Shown here one piece after another: positions 8,956 through 16,449 of a stretch of 64,000 bases of DNA. The translations under genes were made by a program, and so were the position numbers. Source of the stretch: Amycolatopsis australiensis. GTDB taxonomy: Bacteria > Actinomycetota > Actinomycetes > Mycobacteriales > Pseudonocardiaceae. The notes under the pieces are model-generated. The model ran no database searches and was not told where the DNA came from. It saw only the letters and a program-made list of their open reading frames with translations. Within the stretch, counting starts at the first letter, position 1. Each line of letters starts with the position of its first letter. The stretch spans positions 620,001 through 684,000 of the forward strand of contig NZ_FPJG01000006.1 in assembly GCF_900119165.1 (NCBI RefSeq), written 5' to 3'.

Positions 8956-10218
8956 TCAGCCGCGGATGGCCGGGGCGAGCGAGTGCGGCAGCACGGCTTC
9001 CGGGCTCGGCGGCCGCCGGACCAGCACCTCGACGTCGTCGGCGAAGCGGTACGGCTTCGCGCCGAGGATGCCGCCGAAATGGCGGCGCAGCCGGGACATC
9101 TCGGCGCGGACCGTCACCGCGCGGCTCGCGTCGCCGAACAGGTCGGCCGACAGCTCGGACGCCGAGCGGCCGTCGCGGTGGCTGGCCAGCACGTACAGCA
9201 TCTCGGCGTGCCGCGGGCTGAGCCGGTGCGTCCAGGTGCCGGCCGCGCCGGCCACGGTCAGCTCGGGTTCGCGCGGCGACCGGACGTCGAGGACGACCCG
9301 GGTCGGCGGTGCGGCCTCGTCACCGGTCACCCGGATGAGCCAGCCACCGGGTACCGGCTCGACCGCGCAGTTGCCGTAGGCGGGCAGCCAGACCCGGCCG
9401 GGCGTGAGGCCGGTGGGCAACGCGATCCGGTCGACCGGCGCGAGCCCGGCGGCCGCGGCGACCCAGCCGTGCTCGTCGGCGACGACGGCGCGTCCGCCGA
9501 CCTTCGCGAGCACGGGGACGGCGAAGCCGCGCAGCCGTTCCAGCTCGGTCAGGTGGGCGGTGCGCAGCTGGGCTTCCGCGAGCCGCGTCACCGCGTCGAC
9601 CAGCGCCAACGTCGTCGCGTGGACGGTGGGGGCCGGGCCGGAGAGGTCGACGACGCCGAGCAGCCTGCCGTCGCGCGGGTCGTGCAGCGGCGCGGCGGCG
9701 CACGTCCAGGAGTGGTGGGAGCGGACGAAGTGCTCGGCGGAGTACACCTGGATCGGCCGGCGGGCGACGAGCGCGGTGCCGATCGCGTTGGTGCCGACGG
9801 CTTCCTCCTGCCAGTCGACGCCTTCGACGAAGCCGAGCCCGTCGGCGCGGCGGCGGACCGCGGCGCTGCCGTCGCGCCAGAGCACCTTGCCGTCCGCATC
9901 GCCGATCACCATGATGTGCGCGGCCTGCTCGGCGAGGCTGATCAGGCCACCGCGCAGGGTCGGCAGCGCCTCGGCCAGCCTGCTCGTGCGACGGCGGGCT
10001 TCCAGCTCTTCGACGGTGAGGACGGGCGCCGCGGAACGGCTGTCCGGATCGATGCCGAGCCGGCGCATCCGCTGCCAGGACGCGTCGATGACCGGCCGCG
10101 GGCGGCCGGGCAGCGGCTTGCCGGTCAAGGCCGCTTCGTGCACTTGAGCGAGGACACGGGCGTGCCGCCGGGGGTCGGCCCCGGCCGGCAACGCTGCCTC
10201 GAGGTCTCGCTGCCCCAA
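8956..10218 (-). CDS. GAF-domain transcriptional regulator (AcoR-like sensor, no AAA+ domain)
   Basis: A 420-residue protein. Residues about 75-230 form a GAF sensor with the motif EEAVGTNAIGTAL typical of AcoR-type regulators of acetoin and alcohol catabolism. The sigma-54-activating AAA+ domain and Fis-type helix are absent. Instead the C-terminus (about 325-400) looks like a winged helix (LSPRHAEMLYVLASH, then TVRAEMSRLRRHFG). Such shortened regulators are common in actinobacteria. The start is a TTG at 10218 with an AAGGAG site. It lies directly downstream of acoXAB on the same strand, so control of that operon is likely but not shown. It may be co-transcribed with the histidine kinase. 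Confidence 0.8.
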   Translation of the reverse strand: MGQRDLEAALPAGADPRRHARVLAQVHEAALTGKPLPGRPRPVIDASWQRMRRLGIDPDSRSAAPVLTVEELEARRRTSRLAEALPTLRGGLISLAEQAAHIMVIGDADGKVLWRDGSAAVRRRADGLGFVEGVDWQEEAVGTNAIGTALVARRPIQVYSAEHFVRSHHSWTCAAAPLHDPRDGRLLGVVDLSGPAPTVHATTLALVDAVTRLAEAQLRTAHLTELERLRGFAVPVLAKVGGRAVVADEHGWVAAAAGLAPVDRIALPTGLTPGRVWLPAYGNCAVEPVPGGWLIRVTGDEAAPPTRVVLDVRSPREPELTVAGAAGTWTHRLSPRHAEMLYVLASHRDGRSASELSADLFGDASRAVTVRAEMSRLRRHFGGILGAKPYRFADDVEVLVRRPPSPEAVLPHSLAPAIRG

Positions 10219-10287
10219 CCGTCGCTCCTTGTGCTGATCCTCCTCAGTCTGCCTTTTCGGTCCGGTGATCGGAAGGTGGCGGCCGTC

Positions 10288-10322
10288 TCGCCTCCGGCGG
10301 GGCCAAGAGCCACCGGAGGCGA
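10288..10322 (-). terminator. Terminator hairpin after acoB
   Basis: A 10-bp perfect inverted repeat (10288-10297 with 10313-10322), extended by a few more pairs inside the loop, lies 60 bases after the acoB stop and 70 bases before the regulator start. It probably ends the acoXAB transcript and separates it from the regulator-kinase unit. Confidence 0.6.
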
Positions 10323-10382
10323 GCCGGCCGGTCCGCGACGGCTGTCAGTCCACTTCGGACAGCCGCGGAGCAGCGCCGATGG

Positions 10383-11351
10383 TCATCGCCGGTATCCGAC
10401 GACCGCCTTCGCCGCGTTGAAGACCTTCTGCGCGTCCGGGACGTAAAGGTCCTCGAGCGCGTCGGAGAACGGAACCGGCGTGTGCGGCGGCGTCACCATC
10501 TCGATCGGGGCGCGCAGCGAGCCGAACGCCTCCTTCGCGACGAGCGCGGAGATGTCCGTGGCGAGGTTGCAGCGGGGCGATGCCTCGTCGACGACCACGA
10601 GGCGGCCGGTGTGTCCGACGCTTTCGAGGATCGTCCCGGCGTCGAGCGGGCTGGTTGTGCGCGGGTCGATGACCTCGGCGTCGATGCCGTTGGCGGCGAG
10701 CTCCTTCGCGGCGGCTTCCGCGACGGCGACCATGCGGCCGATGGCGACGATCGTCACGTCCCGGCCCGCACGGATGACATTCGCCACGCCGAACGGGATC
10801 CGGTAGCCGTCCTCCGGGACTTCGCCGGTGGTGTCGTAAAGGGCCTTGTGCTCGCAGAAGATCACCGGGTCGTCGTCCCGGATCGCCTGGATGAGCAGGC
10901 CTTTCGCGTCGTACGGGCTCGACGGCACGACGACCTTCAGCCCCGGGATGTGCGTGAAGATCGGGTACAGGCACTGCGAGTGCCGCGCGGCGGCCCGCAG
11001 CCCGGCGCCGTAGGTCGTGCGGATCACCACCGGCGTCCGCGCTTCGCCGCCGAACAGGTACCGGAACTTGGCTGCTTGGTTGAAGATCTGGTCGAAGCAG
11101 ACGCCCACGAACGCGACTTCCGCGACCGGCCGCTGCCCGCGTGTCGCGGCACCGATCGCCGCGCCGACGAAGGCGGACTCGGAACTCGGCGTGTCGAGCA
11201 CGCGGCCGGGGAACTGGGCGAAGAGGCCCTTCGTGACGCCGGGCACACTGTCGCGGGCGTCGTCCTCGCCCATGGCGATGACGGACTCGTCGCGGGCCAT
11301 CTCTTGGGCGAGCGCCTCGCTGATCGCCTCGCGGTAGCTGATCGTGCGCAC
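10383..11351 (-). CDS. acoB: Acetoin/2-oxoacid dehydrogenase E1 component, beta subunit
   Basis: A 322-residue transketolase-like E1 beta subunit: N-terminal YREAISEALAQEM, the segment DTPSSESAFVGAAIGAA, a conserved AARHSQCLYPIFTHIPGLKV region, and a C-terminal swivel domain. With AcoA it forms the ThDP-dependent E1 that cleaves acetoin or decarboxylates a 2-oxoacid and passes the acyl group to a lipoyl E2. It starts 11 bases after acoA ends. The gene order acoX-acoA-acoB favours acetoin over pyruvate or branched-chain substrates. No lipoyl acyltransferase or E3 gene follows. Confidence 0.85.
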   Translation of the reverse strand: MRTISYREAISEALAQEMARDESVIAMGEDDARDSVPGVTKGLFAQFPGRVLDTPSSESAFVGAAIGAATRGQRPVAEVAFVGVCFDQIFNQAAKFRYLFGGEARTPVVIRTTYGAGLRAAARHSQCLYPIFTHIPGLKVVVPSSPYDAKGLLIQAIRDDDPVIFCEHKALYDTTGEVPEDGYRIPFGVANVIRAGRDVTIVAIGRMVAVAEAAAKELAANGIDAEVIDPRTTSPLDAGTILESVGHTGRLVVVDEASPRCNLATDISALVAKEAFGSLRAPIEMVTPPHTPVPFSDALEDLYVPDAQKVFNAAKAVVGYRR

Positions 11352-11362
11352 GACGGCTCCCT

Positions 11363-12250
11363 TCAGTACGTCGCGTAGACGTCGGTTTCGAGGTCTTCCG
11401 GCGTGGGTTTCGGCGCGGCTTTCGCTTCGGTGACGGCGTCTTCGATGAGCTTCGCGACTTCGGCGTCGATGTCGTCGAGGGTCTGTCCGGCCAGCTCACC
11501 GCCGTCGGTGACGCGGTCCCGGAACCGCCGGAGGCAGTCCGGGTTCGCGCCCGCCCGGCCGAAGTAGCCGGCGAACTCCACCTCGATGAGCGTCGGACCG
11601 CCGCCGCCACGGGCGCGTTCGACGGCCTCGCCGGCGGCTTCGTGGATGGCGAAGAAGTCGAAGCCGTCGACGATCACGCCCGGCAGGCCGAACCCGGCGG
11701 CCCGGTCGGCGATGTTGTCCGCCGCGACGGACCAGCTGCTCGACGTCGCGTCGGCGTAGCCGGTGTTCTCGGCGACGAAGATGGCGGGGAGGTCCCAGAC
11801 GGCCGCGAGGTTCAGCGCCTCCAGCGTCGTCCCCCGGCTGCCGGCGCTGTCGCCGAAGAAGGCGACGCCGACACCGCCGGTGTTCTGCTGTTTCGCGGCG
11901 AGCGCGGTGCCGCAGACGAGCGGCGGGCCGCCACCGACGATGCCGTGGGCGAGGTCGGCGAGGTGCGCCGAGCCACCCTTGCCGTGGCAGGAGCCTGTCT
12001 TACGGCCGTAGATTTCGGCCATCATGGCCTTGACGTCGACACCCTTGGCGATCCCGTGACCGTGGTGGGTGCCGGCGACGGTGTCCCGCTCGTCAAGGTG
12101 GAGGCAGACGCCGGTGGCCGAGGCTTCCTCACCGGCGTAGAGCTGCACGAACCCGGGGATTTCGCCGGCCGCGAACTCGTCGCGCACCCGCTCTTCGAAG
12201 GCACGGATGGTCCGCATCACCCGATACGCGGCCAGCAGGGTGTCCGTCAT
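11363..12250 (-). CDS. acoA: Acetoin/2-oxoacid dehydrogenase E1 component, alpha subunit
   Basis: A 295-residue E1 alpha subunit, slightly shorter than the usual 320 or so. It has the ThDP-binding segment from GDSAGSRGTTLEALNLAAVW to FVAENTGYA, and the upstream YAGEEASATGVCLHL and GSCHGKGGSAHL motifs. ATG at 12250 was chosen because it overlaps the acoX stop as ATGA and has an AAGGAG site; the open frame further upstream is the shadow of acoX. It pairs with AcoB. A classical E1 alpha reads GDGAxxxG; here the loop reads GDSAGSRG, a small deviation next to the metal site. Confidence 0.85.
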   Translation of the reverse strand: MTDTLLAAYRVMRTIRAFEERVRDEFAAGEIPGFVQLYAGEEASATGVCLHLDERDTVAGTHHGHGIAKGVDVKAMMAEIYGRKTGSCHGKGGSAHLADLAHGIVGGGPPLVCGTALAAKQQNTGGVGVAFFGDSAGSRGTTLEALNLAAVWDLPAIFVAENTGYADATSSSWSVAADNIADRAAGFGLPGVIVDGFDFFAIHEAAGEAVERARGGGGPTLIEVEFAGYFGRAGANPDCLRRFRDRVTDGGELAGQTLDDIDAEVAKLIEDAVTEAKAAPKPTPEDLETDVYATY

Positions 12251-13281
12251 CTTCGACGCTCCTTGCCCAGTTCGGTCTCCGTGCGCAACAGGCCCTTCCG
12301 CGCCGCTTCCGCCATCGCGGCCCGCACGTCCACGACCCACGGGCCGTCCGGCTTGAGCTCGACGAACGCGCTCTCGCCGTTCTTCAGCTCGAGTTCGCGT
12401 TCGCCGTCGAGCGCGATGACCCCGCCGGCCGCGGCGAGTTCGACGCGCACCCCGGGCCGGAGCACGCCCCAGCCGCGCACGCCGACGGGCCGGACGAGCC
12501 CGGGCGCGATCGGCGCGTGCACGACGTACGGCGTCTCCCCGACGGGCCCGAGCTGCAGCGCAACGCCGTCCGGGCTGGAACGTGGGCTGGGGCACAGCTG
12601 TCCGGGGACGCTGGAGAGCCCGATGCCGTCAGGTTCGGCGAAGGTGCAGTACAGCTCGGTGAGCGAAGCGGGGTCCCAGAGGGCGCGGGCCCCGATGTGC
12701 CTGCTCAGCGACACGCAGACGTCGACGAGCGCGATCTCGCGACGCGCCTTCGTGACGACCTCCAGCACGCTGACGCGGTGGGTGACGAGATCGGGATCAA
12801 CCTGGCCGGCGGCGATCAGCCCGGCGGCCAGCCCGGCAACGGTCGCCTCCCGCATCTGCGGGAAGGCGTTGTTGGTCCCGGTGGAGAGGGCGAGGATCGG
12901 AACGTCTTCGCAGGCCGCGGCGGCAACGCGGGCCGTGCCGTCCCCACCGAGGACGACGATGACCCCGGCCCCGGCCTCGACCATCCGCCGGACGGCGTTG
13001 GTCGTGTCGGCGGCGGTGCCGGTGAGCGGGTCGCCGTCGCAGAAGTCGACCTTGGGCCAGGTTCCGCCGCGTCCGAGTGCCCGCAGGACCGCGGCGGAGA
13101 TCCCGCCGAGGTCGGTGGAGACGAGCGCCCGGTCCAGCCCGGTCACGGCAAAGGCGGCGAGGAGCCGCTGGACCATGTTCGCCTTCTCCGCGGTGGGGAA
13201 CACCGAAGCCTGCGCGACCAGCCGACGGATGTCCCGCCCCGAAGCCGGATTCGCGACGATCCCCGCCACCGTTTCACCCAC
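12247..13281 (-). CDS. acoX: AcoX-type ATP-NAD kinase-family protein
   Basis: A 344-residue protein of the ATP-NAD/AcoX kinase family. It starts with GIVANPASGRDIRRLVA, has the nucleotide-binding GGDGTARVAA motif near residue 110, and then STGTNNAFP. AcoX is regularly encoded with acetoin dehydrogenase but its biochemical role is not settled. GTG at 13281 has a GGAGG site 4 bases upstream and the homology begins immediately after it. It is the first gene of acoX-acoA-acoB, with a 288-bp upstream region that should hold the operon promoter. Confidence 0.85.
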   Translation of the reverse strand: MGETVAGIVANPASGRDIRRLVAQASVFPTAEKANMVQRLLAAFAVTGLDRALVSTDLGGISAAVLRALGRGGTWPKVDFCDGDPLTGTAADTTNAVRRMVEAGAGVIVVLGGDGTARVAAAACEDVPILALSTGTNNAFPQMREATVAGLAAGLIAAGQVDPDLVTHRVSVLEVVTKARREIALVDVCVSLSRHIGARALWDPASLTELYCTFAEPDGIGLSSVPGQLCPSPRSSPDGVALQLGPVGETPYVVHAPIAPGLVRPVGVRGWGVLRPGVRVELAAAGGVIALDGERELELKNGESAFVELKPDGPWVVDVRAAMAEAARKGLLRTETELGKERRR

Positions 13282-13569
13282 CTGACCTCCCGGAAGCGCG
13301 CACCGGAGAACAGGAGACCCCGAGGTCGGCAGGAGGGGAAGGGTTGCAGGGCGTTGCACTGTTCGGCCCAACGCGCACGCCGCCACCAGCGCACGGCCGC
13401 GCGTGACACCCGGCTTACGCCGTCACCTGCACGGGATCGCTGCGCGGACACAGGAACCCAGCGCGCAGCTGCGTCGAACATCACACCGGCGTCGCTCGCC
13501 AGTGGACTGTCCACCGTGGATGCGGAACCGGCGGAGAAGAACCAACCGAGGGCGGGCCCCGGTGGAAGG

Positions 13570-13806
13570 CTACGAGATCAGGCTGGCCGTGCCCTCGTAG
13601 GTGTAGCCCGCTTCCTCGACCGCGGCACGCACGTCGTCCTCGGCCAGCGCGGCTTCGGAGCGAACGGTCACCCGGCCGGTCGGCACGTCGACGTCCACTT
13701 CGGCCACTCCCGGCAGCGCCGTGAGTTCCTCGGTGACGGACTGGGCGCAGTGCCCGCAGCTCATTCCGGAGACGGTGTACCCGTGCTCGATCATGGTGCG
13801 CAGCAT
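13570..13806 (-). CDS. CopZ-like heavy-metal-associated domain protein
   Basis: A 78-residue single HMA domain with the metal site GMSCGHC and the usual beta-alpha-beta-beta-alpha-beta pattern. Such proteins carry Cu(I) or other soft metals to P-type ATPases; no ATPase gene is near. The start is uncertain: ATG at 13806 or ATG at 13794, neither with a ribosome binding site. The first lies 5 bases from the terminator hairpin of the cold-shock gene. Expression may depend on read-through or on a leaderless transcript. Confidence 0.85.
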   Translation of the reverse strand: MLRTMIEHGYTVSGMSCGHCAQSVTEELTALPGVAEVDVDVPTGRVTVRSEAALAEDDVRAAVEEAGYTYEGTASLIS

Positions 13807-13810
13807 ACGA

Positions 13811-13845
13811 AAAGGGCCGCCACCCCGATCGGGTGACGGCCCTTT
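13811..13845 (-). terminator. Terminator of the cold-shock gene
   Basis: A 9-bp stem (13811-13819 with 13837-13845) continues, after one mismatch, into a 5-bp inner stem with a 5-base loop. On the minus strand it is followed by a short T run. It lies 13 bases after the csp stop and directly before the CopZ-like start. Confidence 0.8.
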
Positions 13846-13858
13846 CCCAAGATCAAAG

Positions 13859-14062
13859 TCAGATCAAGGTGACCGACGTGGCCTGCGGGCCCTTCTGGCC
13901 CTGGCCGATCTCGAACTCGACGCGAGCGTTCTCCTCGAGGGTACGGAAGCCGTTACCCTGGATCTCGCTGTAGTGAACGAAGACGTCGCCGCCACCGTTG
14001 TCGGGGGTGATGAAGCCGAACCCCTTCTCGGAGTTGAACCACTTCACAGTGCCCTGAGTCAT
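13859..14062 (-). CDS. Cold-shock protein (CspA family)
   Basis: A 67-residue single cold-shock domain with both RNA-binding motifs, KGFGFI (RNP1) and VFVHYS (RNP2). It binds single-stranded nucleic acid and acts as an RNA chaperone; many actinobacterial copies are constitutive. ATG at 14062 has a GGAG site 7-8 bases upstream. The leader contains a nested stem-loop (see 14091-14139). Confidence 0.95.
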   Translation of the reverse strand: MTQGTVKWFNSEKGFGFITPDNGGGDVFVHYSEIQGNGFRTLEENARVEFEIGQGQKGPQATSVTLI

Positions 14063-14090
14063 CAAAAATCTCCATGTGTAACACCAAAAC

Positions 14091-14139
14091 AGGAAGCCAC
14101 TTCGGCGACCCGGGTCTGCACCCGGACGGTTTGCTTCCT
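14091..14139 (-). promoter_or_regulatory. Nested stem-loop in the cold-shock 5' leader
   Basis: Two inverted repeats are nested: an outer 7-bp pair (14091-14097 with 14133-14139) and an inner 6-bp perfect hairpin with a 4-base loop (14110-14125). The structure would form in the csp mRNA about 30 bases upstream of the start codon. Structured leaders control csp translation in other bacteria; regulation here is inferred only. Confidence 0.45.
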
Positions 14140-14268
14140 CGGTGAGGAGACACTACGCCCGCTGAATTCTGCGAGCGTGACTCAACACGAACACAAAAAT
14201 CGAGACCTTGACCAGTAAAGCACACCTCGCGGAGGGCGGACAAGCCATCTTCACCCGGGCGAGGTGAG

Positions 14269-14442
14269 CTATTCGCCACTCGCCGGACGCAGCCCCTCGG
14301 TACCGAACGGCGAACGCCAGGCGGTGTCGTGCTCCGCGGCGATGACGGCGTCGTCGTGGGCGTCCGCACTGGCGCTGAACAGCACCGGTACGACGCCGGA
14401 GGACTTCCGCGCTGGTTCGGGTGCGTGCTGGTGATCGGTCAC
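14269..14442 (-). CDS. Small hypothetical protein, 57 aa
   Basis: A GTG at 14442 follows a GAGGGGAG ribosome binding site 7 bases upstream. The frame uses G/C-ending codons throughout. The 57-residue product is acidic and soluble (N-terminal TDHQHAPEPARKSSG, middle HDDAVIAAEHD, C-terminal TEGLRPASGE), with no cysteine, membrane segment or known motif. It stands alone between the cold-shock gene and the ThDP-dependent enzyme, all on the minus strand. Function unknown. Confidence 0.6.
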   Translation of the reverse strand: MTDHQHAPEPARKSSGVVPVLFSASADAHDDAVIAAEHDTAWRSPFGTEGLRPASGE

Positions 14443-14656
14443 GTCGAAACTCCCCTCGTTCCCGGCCCGCGGCTGTGCGGGTCATGACCGCGATGGTGCC
14501 ATGGGGCACCGACAGAAACCGGTTGTCTCCCGCCGGGACCCGGCCGGGAAGGTTCAGCGGCGAACCACCACCGGAACACCGTCAGGTTACCCGAGCCATC
14601 GCTGTGCTACCACACAACTTTCCCGGCGTTTCCCGGAACGAAACCGAGCAAAACCC

Positions 14657-16288
14657 TTACTGGGCGGGAGGTTGCGGACGGGCCTGCCCGAGCAACGCCG
14701 AAAGCCGCACGTCCGGAGTCACGACGTCCGGGTCCGTGCGCACGTCGATGACGCACGGCCGTTGCCGCACCAGTGCGCTGGCGATGATGGGCTCGAGCTC
14801 CTCGCGATCGTCCACGGTGTACCCGGCCGCGCCCAGTCCACGCGCCCACGACGCGAAGTCGGTCAACGGGATGGACACCCCGGACAGCCGCCCGTAGGTC
14901 CGCGCCTGGTGCATGGCAAGCGCGCCGTGGACCCCGTTCTGGAAGACGACGACCATCACCGGAGCCCGGTACCGGACGGCCGTCTCGATCTCCTGGCCGG
15001 TCATGAGCGTCCCGGCATCGCCGACCATGGCGACGACGGTCCGCCGCGGCTCGGCGAGTTTCGCCGCCACGGCGGCGGGCACGGCGTAGCCCATCGCGGC
15101 GTTGCTCGGTCCCAGCTGGCTGCGCGGCGCGGTGAAGCACCAGTACCGGTGCATGAACTGCGCGAAGTTGCCGGCATCGCTGGTCACGATGGTGTCCTCG
15201 GGCGCCAGCTTCCGAAGCGCCCGCACGACGTCGACGGGGTGCACCCGCGTGTTGCCGCTGGTGTCGGGCGGGGTCATGAAGGTGTGGACGGCGGCGTTGG
15301 CGGCGGAAGCCCGCCTCGTCCGCGGCGACGCGACTGCGCGCAGCTCCCGCAGGAACGGCTCGACCTCGGAGTCGACGCGGAAGGTCAGCCCCCGCCGGCG
15401 CGGGCTGACGTCGATGCCGGTGCCGACCATGACGAGCGTCTGCTGGGCCGTCGGGTACCGGTAGGCCTGGGTGGTGACCTCGTCGAGCTGTGTTCCGAGC
15501 GCGAGCACCAGGTCGGCGCGCTCCAGCGCGTCCAGCTGCCGGGCCGGGATGCCCAGCCCGAGGTGACCGGCGTAACGCGCGTGGTTCTCCGGGAAGGCGT
15601 CCTGCCGCCGGAAGGCGTTGTAGACGGGCAACGCGAGCTCGTCGGCGACCGCGATCAGCTCGTCGCGCGCGGACCGCGCCCGTCCGCCGACGATGACCAC
15701 CGGGTACTTCGCCTCGTCGACGAGCTGCGCCACGGCGTCCGCCGAACGGCCCAGCGTCCCGGACGCCGGCGGCCGCACCCGCGCCATCGGCTTCGCCGCG
15801 TCGTAGGGCATGCCCCAGACATCGCAGGGCACGCCGAGCACGACCGGCCCCGGCCGTCCTTCCTGCGACGTGGTCAGCGCGTGTGCCAGCAACCCGGGCA
15901 GGCCGTCCGGGTCGGTCACGCGCAACGTCGACTTGGCGATCGACTCGAACATGGCCGTCAGGTCCGACGTCGGCAGCTCCCCGGACGACGACGGCATCAG
16001 CTCGGTCGCCGGCATCTCCAGCAGCACGACCATCGGCGTCTCGTCCTGGTACGCCGTCTGGACGCCGATCGCCAAACTCGCCGCACTCGGCCCCCGGCTG
16101 GCGAGCAGCACGGCGGGACGCTCGGTGAGCTTGCCCTCCGCCTCCGCCATGAACGCCGCGCCCGCGTCGTGACGCGCCGAGACCAGCGTGATCTCCCGCT
16201 CGCGCTGCAGGGCATCGAGCAGTTCCAGGAAGGACTCACCGACCACCGCGTACACGCGGCGGACACGCGCCTCGGTCAGGATCCGCAC
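14657..16288 (-). CDS. ThDP-dependent enzyme, acetolactate synthase-like
   Basis: A protein of at least 543 residues with the three domains of the POX/acetolactate synthase family: an N-terminal PYR domain whose catalytic glutamate is in VVGESFLEL, a central FAD/ADP-type domain, and a C-terminal PP domain with the metal motif GDAGTLMTGQEIETAVRY. It could be a carboligase or a 2-oxoacid decarboxylase. It is unlikely to be the main biosynthetic IlvB, since no ilvN is adjacent. The GTG at 16288 is the only standard start, but family-like sequence (GATVAQTA) continues in frame upstream as far as a CTG at 16315 and a TAA 24 bases further. The true start may be non-standard. It diverges from the transhydrogenase gene. 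Confidence 0.82.
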   Translation of the reverse strand: MRILTEARVRRVYAVVGESFLELLDALQREREITLVSARHDAGAAFMAEAEGKLTERPAVLLASRGPSAASLAIGVQTAYQDETPMVVLLEMPATELMPSSSGELPTSDLTAMFESIAKSTLRVTDPDGLPGLLAHALTTSQEGRPGPVVLGVPCDVWGMPYDAAKPMARVRPPASGTLGRSADAVAQLVDEAKYPVVIVGGRARSARDELIAVADELALPVYNAFRRQDAFPENHARYAGHLGLGIPARQLDALERADLVLALGTQLDEVTTQAYRYPTAQQTLVMVGTGIDVSPRRRGLTFRVDSEVEPFLRELRAVASPRTRRASAANAAVHTFMTPPDTSGNTRVHPVDVVRALRKLAPEDTIVTSDAGNFAQFMHRYWCFTAPRSQLGPSNAAMGYAVPAAVAAKLAEPRRTVVAMVGDAGTLMTGQEIETAVRYRAPVMVVVFQNGVHGALAMHQARTYGRLSGVSIPLTDFASWARGLGAAGYTVDDREELEPIIASALVRQRPCVIDVRTDPDVVTPDVRLSALLGQARPQPPAQ

Positions 16289-16449
16289 GGCCGTCTGGGC
16301 GACGGTCGCTCCCAGTTGGTATCTAATGAGGAGAGCTTAGGCGGGCACCGTTCAGTGCAGTCAAGTGATCTTCGCCGAAACCCGGTAAGGATGGACTGAA
16401 TGTCCGCTTTGACCGACTGTCAGCCGATCAGGGAGCGAGGACCGCAGTC

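Noticed and set aside
14501..16399. 632-codon plus-strand frame antisense to the ThDP enzyme
   Set aside because: Composition is typical of antisense shadow frames in high-GC DNA (His/Arg/Gly/Val), with no recognisable domain and no RBS.
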